Made by a program: the position numbers and the translations under genes | Part shown: positions 1 to 5,293 of the stretch, piece by piece | Layout: every line of letters starts with the position of its first letter | Position numbering within the stretch: the first letter of the stretch is position 1 | Origin: Clostridiales bacterium UBA1777 | GTDB taxonomy: Bacteria; Bacillota; Clostridia; Oscillospirales; Oscillospiraceae | Direction of reading: 5' to 3' | DNA: 6,824 nucleotides | NCBI GenBank assembly: GCA_002315275.1 | Contig: DCGN01000019.1 | Location: forward strand, 1-6,824 | Notes under the pieces: generated by a model | Databases searched by the model: none | Told to the model about the DNA's origin: nothing | The model's input: the letters and a program-made list of their open reading frames with translations, nothing else

Positions 1-260
1 TGACGGATAGCGCCTGCCTGACCGGCAACGCCGCCGCCTGCGACGGAAGCCTCAACATCGACCTTGCCGAGGGTTGCGGTAGCAACGAGGGGCTGGCGGA
101 CGATGAGCTTGAGAGTATCAAGGCCAAAGTAATCGTCGATATCGCGGCCGTTGATAGTGATAGCGCCGGTTCCGTTGGGAATGAGGTGAACGCGGGCGAT
201 AGAGGACTTTCTGCGTCCGGTGCCGTACATATAGGGCTTCTTGCACTTATAAGTTGCCAT
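1..260 (-). CDS. rpsI: 30S ribosomal protein S9, N-terminal 86 residues (cut by window edge)
   Basis: Component of the small ribosomal subunit; the C-terminal tail of S9, which reaches the P-site tRNA, is outside the window. The reading frame begins at the ATG at 260-258 and runs off the left edge with no stop. The visible protein starts MATYKCKKPYMYGTGRRKSS, followed by IARVHL, then GTGAITINGRD near residues 30-40, DIDDYFG, and GGGVAGQAGAIR at the edge. These are typical S9 core motifs. A good Shine-Dalgarno (TAGGAGG on the minus strand, 276-270) precedes the start. The gene follows rplM by only 17 bases, the usual rplM-rpsI operon order in bacteria, so it is almost certainly co-transcribed from the rplM promoter. 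Six of its seven visible Ile codons after the start are ATC and one is ATT, unlike the ATA-rich genes further right. Confidence 0.97.
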   Translation of the reverse strand, partial: MATYKCKKPYMYGTGRRKSSIARVHLIPNGTGAITINGRDIDDYFGLDTLKLIVRQPLVATATLGKVDVEASVAGGGVAGQAGAIR

Positions 261-276
261 ATTCTAATTCCTCCTA

Positions 277-705
277 TCAGCGATCCCAGACTTCGGGCTT
301 CTGGGCTGCGTGGGTGTGCTCGCTGCCTGCGAAGATTCTCAGGCGCTTGAGCTGCCACTGGGCGATGGTGTTCTTCTGGAGCATGCCGCGGACGGCGAGC
401 TTCATTGCGAGCTCAGGCTTCTTTGCCATGAGGGTCTTGTACTGGGTCTCTTTAAGGCCGCCGGGGTAGCCGGAGTGAGTACGGTAGTACTTCTGCTCGA
501 GCTTCTTGCCGGTGAGAACTGCATCCTTAGCGTTGATGATAACGACATAGTCGCCGCAGTCAACATTGGGAGTATAGTCGGTCTTGAGCTTGCCGCGGAG
601 AAGGTCTGCGGCGAGTGCAGCTGTCTTGCCCATGGGCTTGCCGGCTGCGTCAAGGATGTACCATTTACGCTCAACGGTCTCCTTGGTCAGCATTGTTGTA
701 GACAT
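277..705 (-). CDS. rplM: 50S ribosomal protein L13
   Basis: Early-assembly protein of the large ribosomal subunit that binds 23S rRNA. It is 142 residues, the same length as the E. coli protein. Recognisable L13 stretches are ERKWYILDAAGKPMGK (about 12-27), DYVVIINAKDAVLTGKK (about 52-68), the hallmark HSGYPGGLKE (about 77-86), AVRGML (about 104-109) and a C-terminal GSEHTHAAQKPE. The start ATG is preceded by GGAGGA at 717-712 with 6-nt spacing, a strong site that fixes the start. The gene is first in the operon and rpsI follows it. A promoter and a leader hairpin lie upstream, so autoregulation by L13 is possible. One oddity is RGMLQKN with AQWQ after it, where most L13 proteins I recall have RGMLPKN followed by a GR-containing segment. 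All five Ile codons are ATC, consistent with high expression. Confidence 0.98.
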   Translation of the reverse strand: MSTTMLTKETVERKWYILDAAGKPMGKTAALAADLLRGKLKTDYTPNVDCGDYVVIINAKDAVLTGKKLEQKYYRTHSGYPGGLKETQYKTLMAKKPELAMKLAVRGMLQKNTIAQWQLKRLRIFAGSEHTHAAQKPEVWDR

Positions 706-747
706 TTCAGGTCCTCCAAATATAAGATTAAATCTTTTGACATTCAG

Positions 748-777
748 GCGTTGGGATATTATACTGTTCCCAAACGC
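748..777 (-). promoter_or_regulatory. Leader hairpin of rplM, candidate L13 autoregulatory element
   Basis: On the minus strand, bases 777-768 (GCGTTTGGGA) pair with 756-748 (TCCCAACGC): nine base pairs with a single bulged T and an 11-nt A/T-rich loop. From the predicted transcription start the hairpin would begin at about the third nucleotide of the mRNA, some 43 nt ahead of the rplM ATG. Firmicute rplM-rpsI mRNAs are known to carry a short structured leader (the Rfam L13_leader family) thought to bind L13. Position and size fit, but I cannot score the covariance model here. Confidence 0.6.
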
Positions 778-785
778 GCTTTATT

Positions 786-814
786 TTTATACCACAGTGC
801 AAACTTCTTGTCAA
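786..814 (-). promoter_or_regulatory. Strong sigma-A-type promoter of rplM-rpsI
   Basis: On the minus strand there is a perfect -35 box TTGACA (814-809), a 17-bp spacer and a -10 box TATAAA (791-786), with an extended -10 TG at 794-793. The predicted start of transcription is near 779, giving a leader of about 74 nt before the rplM ATG. The stretch just upstream of the -35 (about 815-840) is AT-rich and could act as an UP element, as is common for ribosomal protein promoters. The boxes are read directly; activity is inferred. Confidence 0.82.
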
Positions 815-840
815 CAGCAATTTTAATTCTGAATTTGAAT

Positions 841-880
841 TCTCTTTAAATCTCTCGATTTCTCTTAAAATCTCTCAATT
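841..880. repeat. Two tandem copies of a 20-bp AT-rich unit
   Basis: Bases 841-860 and 861-880 are a direct tandem duplication, 18 of 20 identical (differences at unit positions 7 and 17). Each unit contains two TCTCT pyrimidine blocks and an A/T core. The start of a third unit (TCTGATTTTC) follows. They sit in the divergent region, upstream of the rplM promoter and 40-80 bp ahead of the ttcA-like start. The role is unknown. Confidence 0.7.
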
Positions 881-918
881 TCTGATTTTCATTTTTATGT
901 TTTAAGGTGAACTTTTTT

Positions 919-1674
919 ATGGACAAACTCTTAAATGAATTTACGGGCACCGTTCGCCGTGCGGTGGACGATTACGACATGATCCAAGAGGGCGACAAAA
1001 TCGCCGTGGGCGTGTCCGGCGGAAAGGACAGCATGCTCCTGCTCCTCGCCCTGAATCACCTAAAAAGCTTCTATCCCAAGCATTTTGAGCTTGAGGCAAT
1101 CACGATAGAGCTCGGCTTCGACGGGATGGATTTCACTCCCGTGAAGGAGATGTGCGCCGAGCTCGGCATACCGTACACCTGCCTCAAGACAGACATAAAG
1201 GAGATCGTCTTCGACGTGCGCAGGGAGGACAATCCCTGCTCCCTCTGCGCCAAGATGCGCCGCGGAGCGCTGAACGATGCCATACGCGAGCGAGGCATAT
1301 CAAAGCTCGCCCTCGGACATCACTTCGACGATGCCGTGGAGACATATATGATGTCGCTCCTGTTTGAGGGGCGCATAAGCTGCTTCCGCCCCGTGACGTA
1401 TCTCGACCGCTCCGGGGTAACGCAGATACGCCCGCTCATATACGCGGGTGAGCAGAAGATATCCAACCTCTGCGAGCAGCTGAACGTGCCTATAGTCGAA
1501 AACCCCTGCCCGCAGGACAAGACAAGCAAGCGCTACGAGATAAAGCAGCTGCTCTCCGGTATGTGCGCCCGGTACCCCGACATGAAGAGCAAGATATTCG
1601 GCTCGATGCAGCGTCTGCCGCTCCCCGGCTGGGCTCCGAACGAGAGCTTCCGCGCAGGCAAGGAAAGCAAGTGA
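919..1674 (+). CDS. ttcA: TtcA-like tRNA 2-thiocytidine synthetase (PP-loop ATPase)
   Basis: Cytoplasmic ATP-pyrophosphatase family enzyme. TtcA adenylates cytidine 32 of certain tRNAs and replaces its oxygen with sulfur, using a 4Fe-4S cluster. Visible features are the PP-loop SGGKDS (33-38), CSLC (Cys107, Cys110) followed by RRG, GHHFDD (133-138), and a third cysteine in NPCPQD (Cys197). The three cysteines match the TtcA cluster ligands. I chose the ATG at 919 because AAGGTGA lies 8 nt ahead of it; the in-frame GTG at 907 lies inside that site. The gene has 251 codons before the stop. The family-like part appears to end near LPLPGW (about 234-239). The last dozen residues look unrelated, and the stop codon overlaps an acetyltransferase remnant, so the tail may come from a deletion. 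12 of 16 Ile codons are ATA. The family assignment is firm; the precise substrate in this lineage is inferred, since Firmicute members are less studied. Confidence 0.88.
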   Translation: MDKLLNEFTGTVRRAVDDYDMIQEGDKIAVGVSGGKDSMLLLLALNHLKSFYPKHFELEAITIELGFDGMDFTPVKEMCAELGIPYTCLKTDIKEIVFDVRREDNPCSLCAKMRRGALNDAIRERGISKLALGHHFDDAVETYMMSLLFEGRISCFRPVTYLDRSGVTQIRPLIYAGEQKISNLCEQLNVPIVENPCPQDKTSKRYEIKQLLSGMCARYPDMKSKIFGSMQRLPLPGWAPNESFRAGKESK

Positions 1675-1768
1675 TTGCGAGCTGACGAACGCCGCTTCCC
1701 TCGCGTTTCACCTCGCTGTCGGCTTTGCAGAGGAAAACAGACTGATCTGCTTCCGCAAGGAGCTTTGA
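1667..1768 (+). pseudogene. 3' remnant of a GNAT acetyltransferase, probably AAC(6')-like
   Basis: Read in the frame that starts at 1667, which differs from the ttcA frame, the sequence gives 33 residues and a TGA at 1766-1768. The peptide opens ASDCELTN, continues with SLAFH, has GF four codons after the His, and ends CFRKEL. This reproduces the C-terminal end of GNAT acetyltransferases of the aminoglycoside 6'-N-acetyltransferase type as I remember it: ASD, N, S, (F)H, GF, E, R, FxK, in that order and spacing. There is no start codon or acetyl-CoA loop, so it cannot be a working gene. Its first 8 bases overlap the end of the ttcA-like gene, whose TGA lies within them. Upstream, the ttcA-frame residues RAGKE could be further acetyltransferase sequence joined by a 2-base loss. 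The identification is by eye; a homology search is decisive. Confidence 0.68.
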
Positions 1769-1786
1769 TGCTCCTTGCGGCTTTTT
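1753..1786 (+). terminator. Intrinsic terminator after the ttcA-like gene
   Basis: A perfect 11-bp stem, CCGCAAGGAGC (1753-1763) with GCTCCTTGCGG (1770-1780), has a 6-nt loop and is followed by C and five T (1782-1786). The stem encodes the last residues of the acetyltransferase remnant and the loop carries its stop, so the terminator may have been inherited from that lost gene. Confidence 0.93.
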
Positions 1787-1995
1787 ATCTGTAGTTTGGC
1801 CTTGGGCTTAGCATATAGTTGTTTTGCCGGATTTTATATTATATAAACGCCAATATATAAGATTTTAGTTAAAAACTGTTGTGTTTCTCCATCCCCCATG
1901 CTATACTTTTTTAGGAAATATTAATTTTTGATCAACTGTTTTCCGGAATGGTGTTTTTACTGTCGAGCCACTATTTTCAAACGACGGAGATGATT
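1787..1995. other. Intergenic region and leader upstream of the GH3 gene
   Basis: This AT-rich stretch separates the ttcA terminator from the GH3 coding region. It contains a 15-bp perfect palindrome, TTTATAT-T-ATATAAA (1833-1847), 31 bp ahead of the GH3 promoter -35, and then the promoter and mRNA leader. No other gene or RNA is recognised. The palindrome could be an operator but may simply reflect the A/T richness. Confidence 0.5.
1879..1907 (+). promoter_or_regulatory. Promoter of the GH3 gene
   Basis: -35 TTGTGT (1879-1884), 17-bp spacer, -10 TATACT (1902-1907) with an extended -10 TG at 1899-1900. Predicted transcription start is near 1913. The extended -10 compensates for the imperfect -35. 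The leader would be about 82 nt to the GTG start I prefer, or about 35 nt to the upstream ATG. Confidence 0.65.
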
Positions 1996-3672
1996 GTGTT
2001 GTTTAGAGAGCTGTTGACGGATATCCTGATGCAGGTAATGGTCGCAAAAGGCATGGCCGCTTTGAAAGACCTCGAAGAGTCCGCAAAGGATCCCATGGGC
2101 GCGAACCGGGCCCTCCTTTTCAAAATACTGCAGGAAAACAAAAACACGGAATATGGCAAGCTCCACGGTTTTTCCGAAATACGTTCAATAGAAGATTACC
2201 GCGCAGCCGTTCCCCTTTCCAAGTATGAGGACTTCTCTCCGTATATTGAGCGCATCAAGGAAGGCGAGGCCAACCTTCTTACCGCGGGCAAGGTCATAGG
2301 CTATTCAAGAACCTCCGGTTCCTCCGGCGTTCCCAAGTATATTCCGGCGACTAACGCTTCTCTTGCCGCTTATACGAAATACACATGGACAAGAGCCCTG
2401 GCCCTCGGCGCAAAGAAGCTTAAAAGCGAGGGCAAGCGCTACCGGGCCGGCAGAGGCTTTTACACCTCTCCCTCTATGAACACCTTCCTTCCGAACGGTC
2501 TCCCCTGCAGCAACATCGCCGAGATAGGTGCAAGGAAGTTCGGCGTTATATATCCGTATATACTCACGCTTCCGCAGAGCAAGCCTTTCGCCCTTGATGA
2601 CGGAGATTATCTCTATAACATGTTCCGTTTCGCTCTTGAGGACGAAAAAACATCCTTTATCTTCTCCGTTTTCTTCAGCATAAACGTCAGCCACATGTCC
2701 TATCTGCAGAAAAACTGGAGGCTTATTGTTGACGATATCGAAAAAGGCACCATCAACAAGAGCATAAACATGGACGCAAAGCTGCGTGAGAAGCTTGAAA
2801 AGCGCGTCCGTCCGATGCCGAAGCGCGCCGCTTATCTGCGCAAGCAGTTTGAGCAGGGCTTTGACAGCACCATCCTTAAACGCCTTTGGCCGAATCTCAC
2901 CATGCTCAGCGGTATAGGCAACGCCTCCTTCAAGAGCTCTTCCGACAGGGTACGCGCCATCTCAGGGGGTGCTCCTCTCGACTTCTCGATATACGGCGCA
3001 TCCGAAGGTCTCATAGCCGCATGCTACGAGCTTGAGAACGATCAGATGCAGCTTCTGACCGACAGCTGCTTCTATGAGTTCATCCCCGAGGCTGACGAGC
3101 ACGGCGAAGCACTCACGCTCGACCAGCTTGAGCTCGGCCGGAGATACGAGGTCGTCATCACAACGCAGTCCGGTCTGTACAGATATAAGCTGAAGGATAT
3201 AATCGAGGTCGTCGGCTTCCGCGGCAAATGCCCGCTGATAAACTTCATCTACCGCAGAGGTCAACTTCTCAATCTCTCCGGCGAGAAGTTCTCCGAGGAG
3301 GACGCCAGAACCACTGTCTCCATGTTCGAGAAGGCTCACGATGTGACGATAAACAACTGGATATTCTATCAGGATGACAGTGTTAACCCAAGCCGCTATG
3401 CCCTGCTGACCGAGTGTGACAACTTTGTTCTGACTGATGAATACATAGACGAGATCGAAGGCTATATGGGTTACTGCTGCAAGCGTTACCCGGATCAGAG
3501 AGCGAAGCTCTATATCGGCAAGCTCGTCCTCCACACATCCGTCCCCGGCACTCACGAGGAGTGGAAAAAGGCTTGCGCCGCCAAGGGCGCATATCAGTTC
3601 CAGATCAAGCCCGTTCACTCGCTGGACAATGACGCAAAGCGCGAATTCTTCCTCAGCAGAATAGAAAAATAA
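1996..3672 (+). CDS. GH3-family acyl-acid amido synthetase
   Basis: GH3 enzymes belong to the adenylate-forming superfamily: they activate a carboxylic acid with ATP and join it to an amine, usually an amino acid. Plant members conjugate auxin and jasmonate; the bacterial substrates are largely unknown. With numbering from the GTG at 1996, the motifs are the ATP-binding loop TSGSSGVPK (106-114), YGASEG (333-338), YRYKLKD (395-401, Asp for ribose) and the hinge/C-terminal SGEKFSEE (about 428-435). The length of 558 residues is near full size. No signal peptide or clear membrane span is seen, so it is probably cytoplasmic. Start: GGAG at 1986-1989 serves GTG 1996 (6-nt gap) or TTG 1999. The upstream in-frame ATG at 1948 would add 16 residues but has no good ribosome binding site, and ATG 1990 is too close to GGAG. 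The gene stands alone between its own promoter and terminator, so context does not suggest a substrate. The family call is strong; the start and substrate are uncertain. Confidence 0.9.
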   Translation: MLFRELLTDILMQVMVAKGMAALKDLEESAKDPMGANRALLFKILQENKNTEYGKLHGFSEIRSIEDYRAAVPLSKYEDFSPYIERIKEGEANLLTAGKVIGYSRTSGSSGVPKYIPATNASLAAYTKYTWTRALALGAKKLKSEGKRYRAGRGFYTSPSMNTFLPNGLPCSNIAEIGARKFGVIYPYILTLPQSKPFALDDGDYLYNMFRFALEDEKTSFIFSVFFSINVSHMSYLQKNWRLIVDDIEKGTINKSINMDAKLREKLEKRVRPMPKRAAYLRKQFEQGFDSTILKRLWPNLTMLSGIGNASFKSSSDRVRAISGGAPLDFSIYGASEGLIAACYELENDQMQLLTDSCFYEFIPEADEHGEALTLDQLELGRRYEVVITTQSGLYRYKLKDIIEVVGFRGKCPLINFIYRRGQLLNLSGEKFSEEDARTTVSMFEKAHDVTINNWIFYQDDSVNPSRYALLTECDNFVLTDEYIDEIEGYMGYCCKRYPDQRAKLYIGKLVLHTSVPGTHEEWKKACAAKGAYQFQIKPVHSLDNDAKREFFLSRIEK

Positions 3673-3685
3673 CAAACTATATTAT

Positions 3686-3734
3686 TTAAGCGGCTGAAGC
3701 AAAACTCTAATTTTGCTTCAGCCGCTTAATTTTA
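3686..3734 (+). terminator. Terminator between the convergent GH3 and MATE genes
   Basis: A perfect 19-bp stem (3686-3704 with 3711-3729, core GCGGCTGAAGC) has a 6-nt loop CTCTAA and is followed by TTTTATT, a good rightward terminator 13 nt after the GH3 stop. The hairpin is symmetrical, so it may also stop transcription of the MATE gene arriving from the right, although the minus-strand tail (ATAATATAG) is a poor T-tract. The T-rich tail overlaps the MATE stop codon (3732-3734). Confidence 0.92.
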
Positions 3735-5090
3735 TTCGATATCGCGTGCCTGACCTTTGCATCGCTCAAGCCAGCCGGATTTGAAGTAATAGATTATCAG
3801 TGCCGCCGCCGCCGTAGTCCACGAGACGGGGTATGCCATGCTGATGCCCTTCACCGTGTTCCAGAAGGGAACGACCGCGAAGACCCATGCCGCCCTGAGA
3901 ACGCACACGCCGAGGACAACTATAAGCGTCGGTCTTATAGCGTCTCCAACGCCGCGAAGCGTTGCAGAGAGGATCTCTATGACCGTCCACACAACGTAGA
4001 ATGGGGCAAAATAGAACACCATCTCCGCGCCGAGGTCGATAACGTTTGGGTTGTCAACTATCAGCATCAAACCGTATCTTGAAAACGCGCAAAGCAAAAC
4101 GGCAAGCACGGCGGCCGTGCCAAGCTCCATGTTCATCGCCGCGCGGACACCGCCCTTCATTCTGTCATACATGCCCGCTCCGAAGCACTGGCCGACAAAC
4201 GCGCATATCGCTATGCCGAAGGCGTTGCTTGTGACCCAATAGATACCGTCTATCTTACCTATGGCCGACCACGCGGACACAACGTCCGTGCCGAGGCCGT
4301 TTATCGCGACCTGAATAAGTATGTTCGAGATGGAGTACATCGCACTCTGTACCCCCGCGGGGACACCCATGTACAGCACTCTGCCGAGCGTGCGCATATT
4401 TAGGTTGAGCTTACGCGGAGAAAAGCGCTCCGGCCCCTTGCTCATGCCAAGCGACACTATCATCAGCAGGGCGCACAGCGCAACGGAGATGTCCGTCGCC
4501 CATGCTGCGCCGTCAACTCCCATGCCGAGCACCTTGATGAAGAACAGATCGAGGAATATGTTCAGCACGCAGCACACGCCGAGGAAGTAAAGCGGCCTTT
4601 TCGAGTTGCCCACGGCGCGCATTATGCCCGAGCCTATATTGTATATAAGAAGGCCTATCGAGCCGAGGAAGTATATGCGGAGATATTTTATAGAGTCCGC
4701 CATGACCTCCGCGGGTGTCTTTACGAGGGAAAGCATCCACGGCGTGAGATACCAGCCCGCGACGGTGAGCGCAGCGCCCACGACGAGGCAGAACGCAATA
4801 CCCGTATGCGCTGTCTTGCTGAGCCTTTCGTAGTCCTTCGCGCCGTAGAACTGCGAGATGATAACTCCCGCTCCCGAGGACAGACCTACGAAGAAGCCTA
4901 TCACGAGGTTCGTTATGACAGCGGGGCTTCCGCCGACGGCGGCAAGCGCATCCGACCCGAGGCATTTGCCGACGATGACAGCGTCCACCGTATTATATAA
5001 TTGTTGAAACAGCATTCCGAAGAGGATGGGGAAAAAGAACGCGAGAAGTTTTTTCCAGATAACGCCCTCTGTCAGATCGTATTTGTTCAT
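3732..5090 (-). CDS. MATE family multidrug efflux transporter
   Basis: Integral inner-membrane antiporter expected to export drugs or metabolites using a Na+ or H+ gradient. The protein of 452 residues has the length and alternating hydrophobic pattern of a 12-helix MATE pump made of two six-helix halves. The N-terminal MNKYDLTEG followed by FFPILFG and QQLYNTVDAVIVG (29-41) is characteristic of clostridial MATE proteins. Other MATE-like stretches are SSGAGVIISQFYGA, IMRAVGNSKRPL in half one and GVPAGVQSAMYSISN, TLRGVGDA in half two. I chose the ATG at 5090 because family members begin at this MNKYDLTEG; a TTG at 5105 would add MGQIQ but has no ribosome binding site. The chosen start has only a weak GGGA about 8-10 nt upstream. 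The gene has its own promoter and an unusual leader. It lies downstream of moaC in the same direction but is probably a separate unit. The substrate cannot be told from sequence. Confidence 0.95.
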   Translation of the reverse strand: MNKYDLTEGVIWKKLLAFFFPILFGMLFQQLYNTVDAVIVGKCLGSDALAAVGGSPAVITNLVIGFFVGLSSGAGVIISQFYGAKDYERLSKTAHTGIAFCLVVGAALTVAGWYLTPWMLSLVKTPAEVMADSIKYLRIYFLGSIGLLIYNIGSGIMRAVGNSKRPLYFLGVCCVLNIFLDLFFIKVLGMGVDGAAWATDISVALCALLMIVSLGMSKGPERFSPRKLNLNMRTLGRVLYMGVPAGVQSAMYSISNILIQVAINGLGTDVVSAWSAIGKIDGIYWVTSNAFGIAICAFVGQCFGAGMYDRMKGGVRAAMNMELGTAAVLAVLLCAFSRYGLMLIVDNPNVIDLGAEMVFYFAPFYVVWTVIEILSATLRGVGDAIRPTLIVVLGVCVLRAAWVFAVVPFWNTVKGISMAYPVSWTTAAAALIIYYFKSGWLERCKGQARDIE

Positions 5091-5102
5091 CTGTATCTGT
5101 CC

Positions 5103-5139
5103 CAAAGCTTATGCTTTGAATCAAAGCGGCCTTCGCCGC
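5103..5139 (-). promoter_or_regulatory. Chain of competing hairpins in the MATE mRNA leader
   Basis: Read on the minus strand, three adjacent hairpins can form and compete. The first is GCGGC-GAAG-GCCGC (5139-5126), which is followed by TTTGATT. The second is GCTTTGA paired with TCAAAGC (5127-5121 with 5119-5113), a near-perfect palindrome whose central pair(s) must open. The third is CAAAGC-ATAA-GCTTTG (5118-5103), ending 12 nt before the ATG. Each neighbouring pair shares bases, so only some can exist at once. This is the layout of an attenuator or translational switch, but function is inference and the DNA palindrome could instead be a repressor site. Confidence 0.45.
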
Positions 5140-5173
5140 CGTGTTAATACGCGCCTATATGTCGATGCCGCGA

Positions 5174-5202
5174 ATTATAGCACAAGAAATTGCCGCTTTC
5201 AA
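5174..5202 (-). promoter_or_regulatory. Strong promoter of the MATE gene
   Basis: On the minus strand: -35 TTGAAA (5202-5197), 17-bp spacer and a perfect -10 TATAAT (5179-5174) with an extended -10 TG (5182-5181). Predicted start of transcription is near 5166, leaving a leader of about 76 nt. The near-consensus boxes suggest that any control acts by a repressor or in the leader rather than by weak initiation. Confidence 0.82.
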
Positions 5203-5214
5203 GCTTGTTTGGAT

Positions 5215-5275
5215 AAATCGGCGATTTCCCCGATGTTGCACGAAAAGGCGGGCAGTCTGTAAGATATTTCCTACA
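5215..5275 (-). other. Weak inverted repeats between moaC and the MATE promoter
   Basis: Two elements are visible. On the minus strand, TGTAGGA-AATA-TCTTACA (5275-5258) forms a 7-bp hairpin with one G-U pair, 18 nt after the moaC stop, without a T-tract. Nearby AAATCG-G-CGATTT (5215-5227) is a 13-bp palindrome just upstream of the MATE -35. Either could be a weak moa terminator or an operator site; I cannot choose. Confidence 0.35.
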
Positions 5276-5293
5276 AGCTGCCGCGCCGATAGA

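Larger units (their letters stand above)
706..918. other. Divergent intergenic region between rplM and the ttcA-like gene
   Basis: This 213-bp stretch holds the rplM ribosome binding site, leader hairpin and promoter on the minus strand, and the 20-bp tandem repeat. It ends with the plus-strand ribosome binding site AAGGTGA (904-910) for the ttcA-like gene. I looked for a plus-strand promoter and found only weak matches, such as TAAAAT at 866-871 without a good -35, so none is called. Confidence 0.7.

Noticed and set aside
758..763. Perfect TATAAT on the minus strand as an alternative rplM -10
   Set aside because: At 17-bp spacing its -35 would be AAATAA, a poor match, and it falls in the loop of the leader hairpin; the TTGACA/TATAAA pair upstream is far better.
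310..849. Long plus-strand open frame of 179 codons
   Set aside because: It is antisense to rplM across most of its length, has no family-like motifs and no ribosome binding site, and rplM is unmistakable on the other strand.
1660..1680. Programmed frameshift joining ttcA to the downstream acetyltransferase-like frame
   Set aside because: No slippery heptamer or stimulating structure is evident at the junction, and the downstream part is only a C-terminal fragment, so decay by deletion is simpler.
2962..3675. Minus-strand open frame of 237 codons inside the GH3 gene
   Set aside because: Shadow of the GH3 reading frame, which contains the conserved motifs; the shadow has none.
5091..5105. 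TTG start for the MATE gene adding five residues
   Set aside because: No ribosome binding site precedes it and it lies in a hairpin arm; relatives start at MNKYDLTEG.
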